Part shown: one piece after another, positions 7,957 through 14,891 of the stretch
Layout: each line of letters begins with the position of its first letter
How positions within the stretch are numbered: position 1 is the stretch's first letter
DNA from: Clostridia bacterium
GTDB lineage: Bacteria; Bacillota; Clostridia; Peptostreptococcales; Anaerovoracaceae
Assembly (NCBI GenBank): GCA_900766045.1
Contig: CAAFTW010000011.1
Coordinates: forward strand, 1 to 20,673
Reading direction: 5' to 3'
Length of the DNA: 20,673 bases
Translations under genes and position numbers: made by a program
The notes under the pieces: model-generated
Seen by the model: only the letters and a program-made list of their open reading frames with translations
What the model was told of the DNA's origin: nothing
Databases searched by the model: none

Positions 7957-8442
7957 CTATGCTTCCGGAATCTTGCAGACTTCTACCCAGTCCAGGGCCC
8001 TGGAGTACTTATACAGCTCATCCGGCGTCAGTTCAATGGCGCTGTTCCCGCTGCCCGCTGCCGGGAAAACGGTCGGAAAACGCTTCACGGAGTCATCTAC
8101 ATAAATCTTTACCAGCGGATTATCAATGGCAAATCCGCAGACTCCGCCAACGGCATGACCGGTAATCCGCAGCGCGTCCTCTGCCGCCAGCATGGACGGC
8201 TTGAATCCGAAGGTCCGCTTGAACTTTCCATTATTTACCCGGGCATCCCCGGCCATCTGCACCAGAATGCAGCCGTTCTCATTTTCCGGGTCCTTGAATG
8301 TCAGCGTCTTGCAGATGCGCGCGCCTTCTACGCCGACTGCCTCTGCGGCCAGATCCACGGTCGCGCTGGACACATCGAATTCCAGAATCTTATCTTCCAT
8401 ACCAAACTGCTTGAAATATTGTTTTACCTTCTCAACAGACAT
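7957..8442 (-). CDS. YbaK/EbsC-type aminoacyl-tRNA deacylase
   Basis: This 161-residue protein has the YbaK / prolyl-tRNA synthetase-associated fold used to clear mischarged tRNAs (for example Cys- or Ala-tRNA-Pro) in trans. Visible family features are the ICKTL segment near residue 46, whose lysine corresponds to the conserved active-site lysine, and GHAVGGVCGFA near residues 94-104. The exact tRNA substrate cannot be read from sequence. The start has an ideal AGGAG six bases upstream. It is the first gene after the recR terminator and probably the first of an operon with uvrB. No strong promoter was identified upstream; a weak TTGTCT/TACAGA pair with 17-nt spacing is present. Confidence 0.88.
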   Translation of the reverse strand: MSVEKVKQYFKQFGMEDKILEFDVSSATVDLAAEAVGVEGARICKTLTFKDPENENGCILVQMAGDARVNNGKFKRTFGFKPSMLAAEDALRITGHAVGGVCGFAIDNPLVKIYVDDSVKRFPTVFPAAGSGNSAIELTPDELYKYSRALDWVEVCKIPEA

Positions 8443-8568
8443 AGTTAGCTCCTTGCTGATTTATTTTTGATGCATGGGAAAGGTGAACTTCTGTAGATTC
8501 TGTCAATTCAGCAGACAAGAAATTCCCTGTAATACACTCGACTTCATTTATTCCCTTATGCGCAGATG

Positions 8569-8613
8569 TTAAAAGGGCAGGCCTCAGCTCTTCAGTGAAA
8601 GCCGCGGTCTGCC
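8569..8613 (-). terminator. Intrinsic terminator after recR
   Basis: On the minus strand GGCAGACC (606-613 of the 8,000s) pairs with GGCCTGCC (8576-8583) apart from one A-C mismatch. An inner GCTTT/AGAGC stem extends it, and CCTTTTAA follows. It begins 14 nt beyond the recR stop codon and separates dnaX-ybaB-recR from the uvrB group. Confidence 0.6.
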
Positions 8614-8626
8614 GCTCAGTTCTTCT

Positions 8627-9226
8627 TTAAATCGTTGTCCGCCCCTCCATGGCCTTCAGAAGGGTCACCTCATCCGCATACTCCAGATCACCGCCGACCG
8701 GCAGTCCGTGCGCGATTCTGGTTACCTTGATTCCCGACGGTTTCAGCAGACGCGCAATGTACATCGCGGTTGCCTCCCCCTCAATGTTCGGGTTGGTCGC
8801 GAGAATGACTTCCTTTATCTCCGGGTGTTTCTGCAGGCGGATGATCAGAGACTTCAGATTGATGTCCTCCGGTCCGATTCCGTCCATCGGGGAAATCACC
8901 CCGTTCAGCACATGATAACGTCCGTGGTATTCCTTGATCCGCTCCATGGCCAGAACATCCTGCGGCGTCTCCACCACGCAGAGCACGTCCGGATTCCGGC
9001 TCGGATCTGTGCAGATGTCACAGGGATCACGGTCCGTCAAATTCCCGCACGCAGAACAGTAATGCATCGTTTTCTTAGCTTCTACGATGGCATCCGCCAG
9101 GCCTTCTGCTTCCTTGTCGCTGATGGACAAAATATGAAAGGCAAGGCGCTGAGCGCTTTTACTGCCGATCCCCGGGAGTTTGGACAGTTCTCCGATCAGT
9201 CTTCCCAGTGGTTTCGGGTACTGCAT
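8627..9226 (-). CDS. recR: Recombination protein RecR
   Basis: RecR works with RecO and RecF in loading RecA at gaps and in recombinational repair. The 199-residue protein has the standard order: helix-hairpin-helix LPGIGSKSAQRLAFH (residues 17-31), a four-cysteine zinc finger (C57, C60, C69, C72), then a Toprim domain from about residue 80 (LCVVETPQDV, later EVILATNPNIEGEATAMY). Length is typical. The start lies 13 nt after the ybaB stop codon with AAGG upstream, so the two are almost certainly co-transcribed. The dnaX-ybaB-recR order is conserved across many bacteria. A terminator follows. Confidence 0.97.
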   Translation of the reverse strand: MQYPKPLGRLIGELSKLPGIGSKSAQRLAFHILSISDKEAEGLADAIVEAKKTMHYCSACGNLTDRDPCDICTDPSRNPDVLCVVETPQDVLAMERIKEYHGRYHVLNGVISPMDGIGPEDINLKSLIIRLQKHPEIKEVILATNPNIEGEATAMYIARLLKPSGIKVTRIAHGLPVGGDLEYADEVTLLKAMEGRTTI

Positions 9227-9239
9227 GGCTCCGCCTTCT

Positions 9240-9596
9240 TTACAGTCCCGGAATATTCAGTCCGCCGGTCAGGCTGTTATATGCGTTGCTGCTCAGCTCA
9301 TCAACCTGGCGCATTCCTTCATTTACTGCTGCGATAACCAGATCCTGCAGAGTTTCTACATCATCCGGGTCTACAACGTCCGGATCAATGGTCAGGCTGA
9401 CGATCTCTTTCTTTCCGTTGACCGTTGCCTTTACCACACCGCCGCCCGCGGATGTACGGATTTCTTTTTCTTCAATTTCTTCCTGCATGGACTCCATCTG
9501 TTTCTGCATTTCCTGCAGCTGCTGGAGCTGTGCCTGCTGAGCCTTCTTTCCGCCGCCCGGTTTTCTGGCACGTCCTGCTCTCATTCCTCTTCCCAT
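9240..9596 (-). CDS. ybaB: YbaB/EbfC-family nucleoid-associated protein
   Basis: This 118-residue protein is a small DNA-binding dimer of the YbaB/EbfC family. A basic, glycine-rich N-terminus (residues 1-17) leads into a glutamine- and methionine-rich helix (QLQQLQEMQKQMESMQEEI), then the conserved core TSAGGGVVKATVNGKKE and a final helix ending in a glycine-rich tail. Function in the family is nucleoid binding, with links to replication and recombination in several species; the precise role is unsettled. GGAGG lies seven bases before the ATG. It is placed between dnaX and recR, as in most bacteria. Confidence 0.93.
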   Translation of the reverse strand: MGRGMRAGRARKPGGGKKAQQAQLQQLQEMQKQMESMQEEIEEKEIRTSAGGGVVKATVNGKKEIVSLTIDPDVVDPDDVETLQDLVIAAVNEGMRQVDELSSNAYNSLTGGLNIPGL

Positions 9597-9702
9597 TCTA
9601 TTTCCTCCGTTCTATCGGCCGGCACTTCCGCCCGCCGCATCGTTCTGTTTGTCTTTGCCTATTTATTATATCGTAAATCCGCTGATTGGCAACAAAAACC
9701 GG

Positions 9703-11586
9703 CTAAACCAGCTTCACATCGACGCCCAGGAGTTTAGACGCTTCTTCGGCTTCTTTTTCCAGCTTTTCCTCACGGTCACTGCTGCCTCCGTCATGAATCA
9801 GGCGGCAGACCATGTTCATCGGCCGGCCCATCCGTCTGCTCATCCGTTCATCCAGGAGTTCTTTCTCTGACTTCAGAACGGATGCGTGGAACTTATTCTC
9901 ACACAGCACCTTATACTGATTTCCGCTGACGGAAGCCAGGGTCGCGTGGCGCATGACATTCAGCTTCGGGTTTTCCCGCACCAGCTCTTCAAAGGTCATT
10001 CTCCAGATGTCTTCCAGTTCCTGAGCGGAAAATTCCTGTTCCTGCACCGATGATTCCGGCGCCGCAGCAGGCGGATTCTGCGAAGCTTCCTGCCGGGCAG
10101 CTGCTTCCGCATTCTGCGCTTCCTGATTTTCTGGCGGATTCAGGCTGCCATTATTTCCGATACTCCGCGTACTTCTGCCCTGTATTTCCGGTTTTCCGGC
10201 TGGCTGATTCTGCGGATTCTGCGGGATTTGCTGCATCTTCGGCTTCGCCGAAGCCTCTGTTCGGGACGCCGCCTGATGCTGCATCTCCGGGGCAGTCTGC
10301 TGCGGAAATGACGAATTTCCCTGCTGCATTCCGGAATTTACTGTCTGCTGCGGCACGCCGGCTGAAGACGGGTTCATTCTGCCTGCGGCCGCACCGGCAG
10401 AGAAATCCCCTTGCGGAGTACTTTTTGTCCGGCCGGACGGGCGCATCGGCGCCGGTTCCGGGACACTTCCTCCGGAAATTCCGGATTTACCGTAGTCCAT
10501 GCCAGATGCAATCGTGACAATCGCAACCTCCATAAGAATCCGGGCCTGCGTAGAATAACGCGCATCGTTGATGGCCTTCGCAATGGTGACAATAGCATGA
10601 TTCAGCTCGCTGATGCCGATTTTCAGGCTCTGCTGCTGAAGAAGCGCGATATTCTCCGTAGAGAGATTCAGCATATCGCCCGGATCCTGCACATATTTCG
10701 CGATCATCAGATTGCGGAAATGGGCCATCCAGTCCTTCATCAGCTGGCGGACATCTTTTCCGTCCCGCAGCGCGTCGTCCAGAAGCATAAAGGCTTCGGA
10801 TATATTTTTGGTCATGACTTTCTCGGTCAGTTCCAGGAAAAAATCAATCGGCGCGGTACCCAGGAAATCCAGCACGATATCTCTCGTCAGTTTCGGTTCT
10901 CCGGATGACAGGCACTGTTCCAGAATGCTCAGAGAATCACGGACGGAGCCGTCGGCATTTCCGGCCAGAAGGCGCAGGGCATCTTCTGTGATTTCCACAC
11001 CCTTACTTTTACAGATATCCGCCATATGGGCCGCAAGAACATCTGCCGGGACCCGCTTGAAATCCAGCCGCATGCAGCGGGACAGGATGGTCTGCGGGAG
11101 TTTCTCCGGGTTGGTGGTCGCGAGAATGAACATGACGTGTTCCGGCGGCTCTTCCAGAGTCTTCAGCAGTGCATTAAAGGCTCCTGTGGAAAGCATGTGC
11201 ACCTCATCGATGATGTAGACCTTGCGGCGGCCCACCGAAGGCGGATACTTCACGCTCTCGCGGAGCTCACGGATGTTATCGACTCCGTTGTTGGAGGCGG
11301 CGTCAATTTCAATGACATCGAGGAATTTTCCGGCCGCAATTGCCTTACATGTGTCGCAGACACCGCACGGACGCTGACCTTCAGGCGCTGTGCAGTTTAC
11401 TGCCTTGGCCAGGATTCTCGCCGTGGTTGTCTTTCCGGTTCCCCGGGTTCCGCAGAACAGATAGGCGTGGCTTACGGTTCCCGTTGCAATCTGATGCTGA
11501 AGAATTTTTACGATGTGATCCTGACCCAGGATTTCCGAGAACACTTCCGGCCTTGTCTCCCGGTAAAGTGCGCGATATTCTGCCAT
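9703..11586 (-). CDS. dnaX: DNA polymerase III clamp-loader subunit gamma/tau (DnaX)
   Basis: DnaX is the ATPase core of the clamp loader, which places the sliding clamp on DNA and organises the replisome. With the start at 11586 the protein is 627 residues. Walker A GTRGTGKT is at 46-53, the zinc cysteines at C65, C74, C77 and C80, Walker B VYIIDEVH at 123-130, and the SRC arginine-finger motif follows. A proline- and glutamine-rich linker covers roughly residues 380-510, then a C-terminal tau-like domain. The start was chosen because a perfect AAGGAGG lies eight bases upstream of MAEYRALY; an earlier in-frame ATG at 11619 lacks homology. No slippery heptamer for a gamma-producing frameshift was seen. 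The gene follows SRP RNA and leads the dnaX-ybaB-recR operon. Confidence 0.96.
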   Translation of the reverse strand: MAEYRALYRETRPEVFSEILGQDHIVKILQHQIATGTVSHAYLFCGTRGTGKTTTARILAKAVNCTAPEGQRPCGVCDTCKAIAAGKFLDVIEIDAASNNGVDNIRELRESVKYPPSVGRRKVYIIDEVHMLSTGAFNALLKTLEEPPEHVMFILATTNPEKLPQTILSRCMRLDFKRVPADVLAAHMADICKSKGVEITEDALRLLAGNADGSVRDSLSILEQCLSSGEPKLTRDIVLDFLGTAPIDFFLELTEKVMTKNISEAFMLLDDALRDGKDVRQLMKDWMAHFRNLMIAKYVQDPGDMLNLSTENIALLQQQSLKIGISELNHAIVTIAKAINDARYSTQARILMEVAIVTIASGMDYGKSGISGGSVPEPAPMRPSGRTKSTPQGDFSAGAAAGRMNPSSAGVPQQTVNSGMQQGNSSFPQQTAPEMQHQAASRTEASAKPKMQQIPQNPQNQPAGKPEIQGRSTRSIGNNGSLNPPENQEAQNAEAAARQEASQNPPAAAPESSVQEQEFSAQELEDIWRMTFEELVRENPKLNVMRHATLASVSGNQYKVLCENKFHASVLKSEKELLDERMSRRMGRPMNMVCRLIHDGGSSDREEKLEKEAEEASKLLGVDVKLV

Positions 11587-11656
11587 CACAGCCTCCTTTT
11601 CCGCTGAGCTGCGGCACACTGCCTGTCCGCAGGATGATTTTCTTCTGCAAATACAA

Positions 11657-11818
11657 CAATTGCCCTTTAACAGCTCCGCATGAAATCAGGAAAAGGCTTA
11701 TCTGCGGCACATAGAAAAATCCGCTTATTGCTGCTTCCTTCCGGACCTGACAAGGTTCACGGCATCCTATTGCGCAGGACCCAGACCCAGACAGACGGAG
11801 CTGTTAAAGGACAAATTG
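11657..11818 (-). repeat. Inverted repeat enclosing SRP RNA (possible processing stem)
   Basis: The 5' arm (11796-11818) and 3' arm (11657-11678) can form a 22-bp helix with one bulged U and one G-U pair on the minus strand. The core is CCTTTAACAGCTCCG against CGGAGCTGTTAAAGG. It begins at the predicted transcription start and would close a 162-nt RNA around the SRP core. The B. subtilis SRP RNA (scRNA) precursor is trimmed by RNase III in a similar flanking duplex, so this may be a processing stem; that role is inferred. Confidence 0.75.
11696..11798 (-). ncRNA. ffs: SRP RNA, small bacterial type (4.5S/ffs)
   Basis: The minus strand has the near-invariant helix 8 core: GTCAGGTCCGG followed by AAGGAAGCAGC and AATAAG, preceded by GGATGCCGTGAACCTT. 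This apical domain binds Ffh and its methionine-rich M domain for co-translational protein targeting. A lower helix is closed by CTGCG against CGCAG. No Alu-type domain is apparent, so it is the small class. The ends given are approximate; a long flanking helix suggests a larger precursor. Location just upstream of dnaX is common in Firmicutes. Confidence 0.93.
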
Positions 11819-11826
11819 TCCTTATA

Positions 11827-11855
11827 ATTATATAATTTTAAACCAGTGCTGTCAA
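11827..11855 (-). promoter_or_regulatory. Consensus SigA promoter for SRP RNA and dnaX operon
   Basis: The minus strand reads TTGACA (11850-11855), exactly 17 nt, then TATAAT (11827-11832): a perfect match to the vegetative consensus. The predicted start is near 11820, the first base of the enclosing helix. This strength suits a stable RNA. The -35 lies inside the short palindrome CTGTCTTGACAG just after the panD stop codon. No terminator is evident before dnaX, so the promoter may also serve dnaX-ybaB-recR. Confidence 0.85.
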
Positions 11856-11861
11856 GACAGA

Positions 11862-12254
11862 TTATTTCATGTCTTCCAGTCTTCCGTGGCGTTCATAATT
11901 GGTGACGCGCTCAATCCTGTTTCCTTCTCCCAGGAATACAACCTTCGGCGCATACTGATCGGCTTCCTCCGGCGTCATTTCACAGTAAGCCATAATAATG
12001 ACCTTATCGCCTGTGCATGCACATCTTGCCGCTGCACCGTTCAGACAGATAATGCCGCTTCCCGGCTCTCCGGCGATGGTATAGGTAGAAAAGCGCTCGC
12101 CGTTGTCGACATCTGCGATTTCCACTTTCTGATACTCTCTGATTCCGGCCTTGTCCAGGAAATTTTTGTCCACAGTAATGCTGCCGACATAGTTCAGGTC
12201 AGCCTGTGTTACCGTCGCTCTGTGAATCTTGCCTAATAACATTGGAATTGTCAT
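11862..12254 (-). CDS. panD: Aspartate 1-decarboxylase, pyruvoyl type
   Basis: PanD converts L-aspartate to beta-alanine for pantothenate and coenzyme A synthesis. The proenzyme cleaves itself between Gly24 and Ser25 to form the pyruvoyl group; here YVGSITVD puts the pair exactly at residues 24-25. K9 and the ERFSTYTI segment, with the substrate arginine and catalytic tyrosine region, are conserved. At 130 residues it is normal length. The ATG at 12254 is supported by AGGAAGG seven bases upstream and by the numbering match with E. coli PanD. The gene stands alone: panB and panC, its usual partners, are absent here. Its stop codon lies only seven bases before the SRP RNA -35 hexamer, so there is no room for a separate terminator. 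Confidence 0.95.
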   Translation of the reverse strand: MTIPMLLGKIHRATVTQADLNYVGSITVDKNFLDKAGIREYQKVEIADVDNGERFSTYTIAGEPGSGIICLNGAAARCACTGDKVIIMAYCEMTPEEADQYAPKVVFLGEGNRIERVTNYERHGRLEDMK

Positions 12255-12643
12255 CGTGTTACCTTCCTCTCAGTTCAAAACACCTGCTCACGGCCTGCCT
12301 CTTCAGCCTGGTCCGCGCACAGAAAAAATCCGCCTGTCCTGCAGAGAGAAAGCGTCCCCCGCGCCCGGCCTCCGCATCGAATCCCGCGTAAAGCCTGCCG
12401 CATCCAGAACGCATTCCGCATAACAGCGGATGAACGTAAAAGTTGAAAGCCCGTATATTCAGTTGTGAACATAACTGGTACAGTTTCGAGCTTGAATACC
12501 GTCCATCGCTACTTACTCTACCACAATATTTTCCTCTGGTAAAGACGGAATTCCGATCGGGCAGGTATTGAAAAACAATATTGAATAGCCCAGTATGAGA
12601 CTTGATAATTCCATTACAAAAGCCTAAAATATAATTAAATGAA

Positions 12644-12678
12644 TCTAATTTTCGTTAATCAACAATAACAAAATTAGA
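12644..12678. repeat. 9-bp inverted repeat in AT-rich gap
   Basis: TCTAATTTT (12644-12652) and AAAATTAGA (12670-12678) are perfect inverted copies separated by 17 nt. It lies eight bases from the larger palindrome at 12686-12715. Function unknown. Confidence 0.5.
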
Positions 12679-12685
12679 CTTCGTA

Positions 12686-12715
12686 ATTGTTATCTAATTG
12701 CAGTTAGGTAACAAT
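12686..12715. repeat. 30-bp near-perfect palindrome
   Basis: ATTGTTATCTAA (12686-12697) and TTAGGTAACAAT (12704-12715) match as inverted arms at 11 of 12 positions around TTGCAG. It is AT-rich without a U-tract, so it does not look like a terminator. It could be a protein-binding operator or part of a decayed mobile element. Confidence 0.55.
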
Positions 12716-12745
12716 AATCTTATCTTTCATCGACAGATACACAAG

Positions 12746-12772
12746 GAGGACCACCCCGGCGGGATGGCCCTC
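12746..12772 (-). terminator. Terminator hairpin after putP
   Basis: A GC-rich hairpin has arms at 12746-12757 and 12761-12772. On the minus strand all positions pair, two through G-U wobbles; on the plus strand those become A-C mismatches, so the structure is selected in minus-strand RNA. A moderately U-rich tail (CTTGTGTAT) follows. It lies 73 nt beyond the putP stop codon. Confidence 0.65.
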
Positions 12773-12845
12773 TTTTCATCTATGAAAGGCTGCCTTACAG
12801 CACTTTCTTCATTCATTAAATTGGATTCCCGGTTTCTGTATCTGA

Positions 12846-14405
12846 CTAGTCCAGTTCAGAAACATCAACACCGCTCTTTCTGATCTTCTGAACTTCATCA
12901 AATACTGTGGCAACCTCTTCATCAGCTCCGCCAGTAGCCAGGCTGACAATGATGATGACAAGCAGGCTGACAATGAATGCCGGCAGCAGCTCGTAGATCG
13001 CAAAGATTCCTCCGAGCTTTGCGATACCGAACTTCCAGATGAAGATCATTGCTCCTCCAGAAAGAACACCGGCAATCGCGCCCTTGACGTTCGTCTTTCT
13101 CCAGAACAGGCAGCAGAGCATCAGCGGTCCAAAGGATGCGCCGAATCCGCCCCATGCAAAGGATACGATACGGAATACGGAACTGTTCGGGTTCCATGCG
13201 AAGAGGCAGCCCAGAATGGTAATGCAGATTACGGTAAGTCTTGCAATTGCAATACCCTTCTTATGCGGCATGTCTTTAATAAAGAAATGGTGAATCAGGT
13301 TCTCCGATACACTGGAGGATGCCGCCAGCATCTGTCCGCTTGCCGTGGACATGGTTGCGGCCAGGATTCCGGAAAGAATCAGACCTCCGACGATTGCGAA
13401 TACCGGATTGATCTTGCTGATCTGATCCGCAATGTAAATGACGATTCTCTCTGCGTCGAAGTTTGCCTTGGACAGCAGGTCGAAGTGCTTTGCTACGGAA
13501 TAGCCCAGAACACCGATCAGAACCGCGCATCCCATGGAGATGACAACCCATGTACTTGCGATACGGCGGGAAACCTTGATCTTCTTATCGTCCTTGATCG
13601 CCATGAAACGGAGCAGGATGTGCGGCATTCCGCAGTAGCCCAGGCCCCATGCGAAGTTGGAAGCAATCGTCAGCGGGGAATAGGATCCGTCCGGAGCATT
13701 CAGCTTGAAATATCCCGGAACGGCATCGGTTGCCGCGCCGATTGCGTTATCCCAGCCGTTTGCTGTGCTGATGCAGAACCAGACAACAACAATCAGGGCA
13801 ATGGTCATGATAATGGACTGTACAAAGTCTGTGAATGAGGAAGCAAGGAAGCCTCCGAGTACCGTATATGTGGCGATTACCAGCGCACCGATGATCATAA
13901 CCGTATGATAATTAACACCAAACAGTGTGTTAAACAATTTTCCTACAGATGCAAATCCGGATGCAACATACGGAATGAAGAAAATAACGATGATGACTGC
14001 GCTGATTGCCAGCAGTACACCGTTCTTCTCCTTAAATCTGTTCGAAAAGAAATCTGGAATGGTATTTGCATCGATATGCTCGGAATAAATTCTGAGCGGT
14101 TTTGCAACGATCAGCCAGTTCAGATAAGTTCCTGTTGCCAGGCCGGCTGCCGTCCAGAAAGCTTCAGCGAAAGTACCGTTTCCTCCGATCAGTCCGAACA
14201 GCGCAACGCCAGGCAGGCCCATCAGAAGCCAGCTGCTCATATCTGACGCCTCCGCACTCATCGCCGTAACCAGCGGTCCGAGCTGACGTCCGCCTAAATA
14301 GTAAACATCTGTCGATTTATTTTTCTTGGATACATGTACGCCGATTCCGATCATTACGATCATATAGGCGACAATGGTAGCAACAACTAATACCAGACTA
14401 CTCAT
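12846..14405 (-). CDS. putP: Sodium/proline symporter (PutP family)
   Basis: PutP is a sodium:solute symporter that imports proline with Na+ across the cytoplasmic membrane for nutrition or osmoprotection. About 12-13 hydrophobic segments run through the 519 residues. The first segment is followed by YYLGGRQLGPLVTAMSAEASDMSSWL in pieces typical of PutP: LGGR-LGP and the Na+-binding ASDMS region. A later STASGQMLAASS segment matches the PutP core helix. I set the start at MSSLVLVV, which aligns with the E. coli PutP N-terminus. An in-frame ATG at 14462 would add a 19-residue polar extension. Neither start has a good Shine-Dalgarno; a GGGAGG lies at 14447-14452, next to an ATG-TAA start-stop. 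The gene has its own promoter and terminator. Exact substrate is inferred from family. Confidence 0.88.
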   Translation of the reverse strand: MSSLVLVVATIVAYMIVMIGIGVHVSKKNKSTDVYYLGGRQLGPLVTAMSAEASDMSSWLLMGLPGVALFGLIGGNGTFAEAFWTAAGLATGTYLNWLIVAKPLRIYSEHIDANTIPDFFSNRFKEKNGVLLAISAVIIVIFFIPYVASGFASVGKLFNTLFGVNYHTVMIIGALVIATYTVLGGFLASSFTDFVQSIIMTIALIVVVWFCISTANGWDNAIGAATDAVPGYFKLNAPDGSYSPLTIASNFAWGLGYCGMPHILLRFMAIKDDKKIKVSRRIASTWVVISMGCAVLIGVLGYSVAKHFDLLSKANFDAERIVIYIADQISKINPVFAIVGGLILSGILAATMSTASGQMLAASSSVSENLIHHFFIKDMPHKKGIAIARLTVICITILGCLFAWNPNSSVFRIVSFAWGGFGASFGPLMLCCLFWRKTNVKGAIAGVLSGGAMIFIWKFGIAKLGGIFAIYELLPAFIVSLLVIIIVSLATGGADEEVATVFDEVQKIRKSGVDVSELD

Positions 14406-14577
14406 AACTGCTATATGATGACCGCAGAAACAAAGCCTTACATTTTCCTCCCTTTTAGACATTTAGCGAAAACTTTTTACCCTTCATAGATGTTCAGCGA
14501 TGATTTCTGCAGGCAATTTCAGAATTTCAAACATAATTTTATACAAATGCCTCATCGCCAATAAAAATTATATAGTA

Positions 14578-14607
14578 ATTATTGCATAAGGCCAGCATTA
14601 TTGTCAA
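14578..14607 (-). promoter_or_regulatory. SigA promoter of putP
   Basis: The minus strand has a perfect -35 TTGACA (14602-14607), an 18-nt spacer and AATAAT (14578-14583, 5 of 6 matches). A perfect TATAAT also lies 11 nt further on (14567-14572) but is too far from this -35. The leader to putP is about 110-165 nt depending on the start codon. Confidence 0.65.
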
Positions 14608-14808
14608 CATATTTAAAGCAATATATTGTCATTCGTATGTTGTCACATCAGGGGCTGAAATATATTCTAGAATCTGGTCTACATGAATATGTTCTTGTTT
14701 TATATAGACAGACAATTGAAAAATCAACATACATGCAGAGTTCATCAAACCGTGGTACAGCTGCTAATTACGAACCAAATCCAATGTGCACATAATGAAG
14801 AACAAGGC

Positions 14809-14839
14809 AAAAAAACGGACAAGAAGACTTCAAGTTGTC
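14809..14839 (-). terminator. Possible terminator after ligA
   Basis: On the minus strand GACAA (14835-14839) pairs with TTGTC (14818-14822), followed by CG and seven U residues (14809-14815). The stem is short with a 12-nt loop, so only the U-tract is convincing. It lies about 50 nt beyond the ligA stop codon. Confidence 0.4.
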
Positions 14840-14891
14840 TCCCTGCCCATCGAAAAGCATCTATTTTTTCCTGGCTGATATCCGCCTCATT

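Larger units (their letters stand above)
12255..12745. other. Gap between putP terminator and panD, no gene seen
   Basis: About 490 bp hold no convincing gene. The part next to panD is GC-rich and may contain its promoter, but no clear -35/-10 pair was found. The part at 12560-12730 is AT-rich and holds two strong inverted repeats, listed separately. A small CAGTT/AACTG inverted repeat lies near 12460-12480. Confidence 0.5.
14463..14891. other. AT-rich gap between ligA and putP
   Basis: About 430 bp hold the putP promoter and leader, and a possible ligA terminator. Three TTGTCA words lie at 14601-14606, 14626-14631 and 14640-14645 on the plus strand. No gene was recognised in the rest. Confidence 0.5.
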
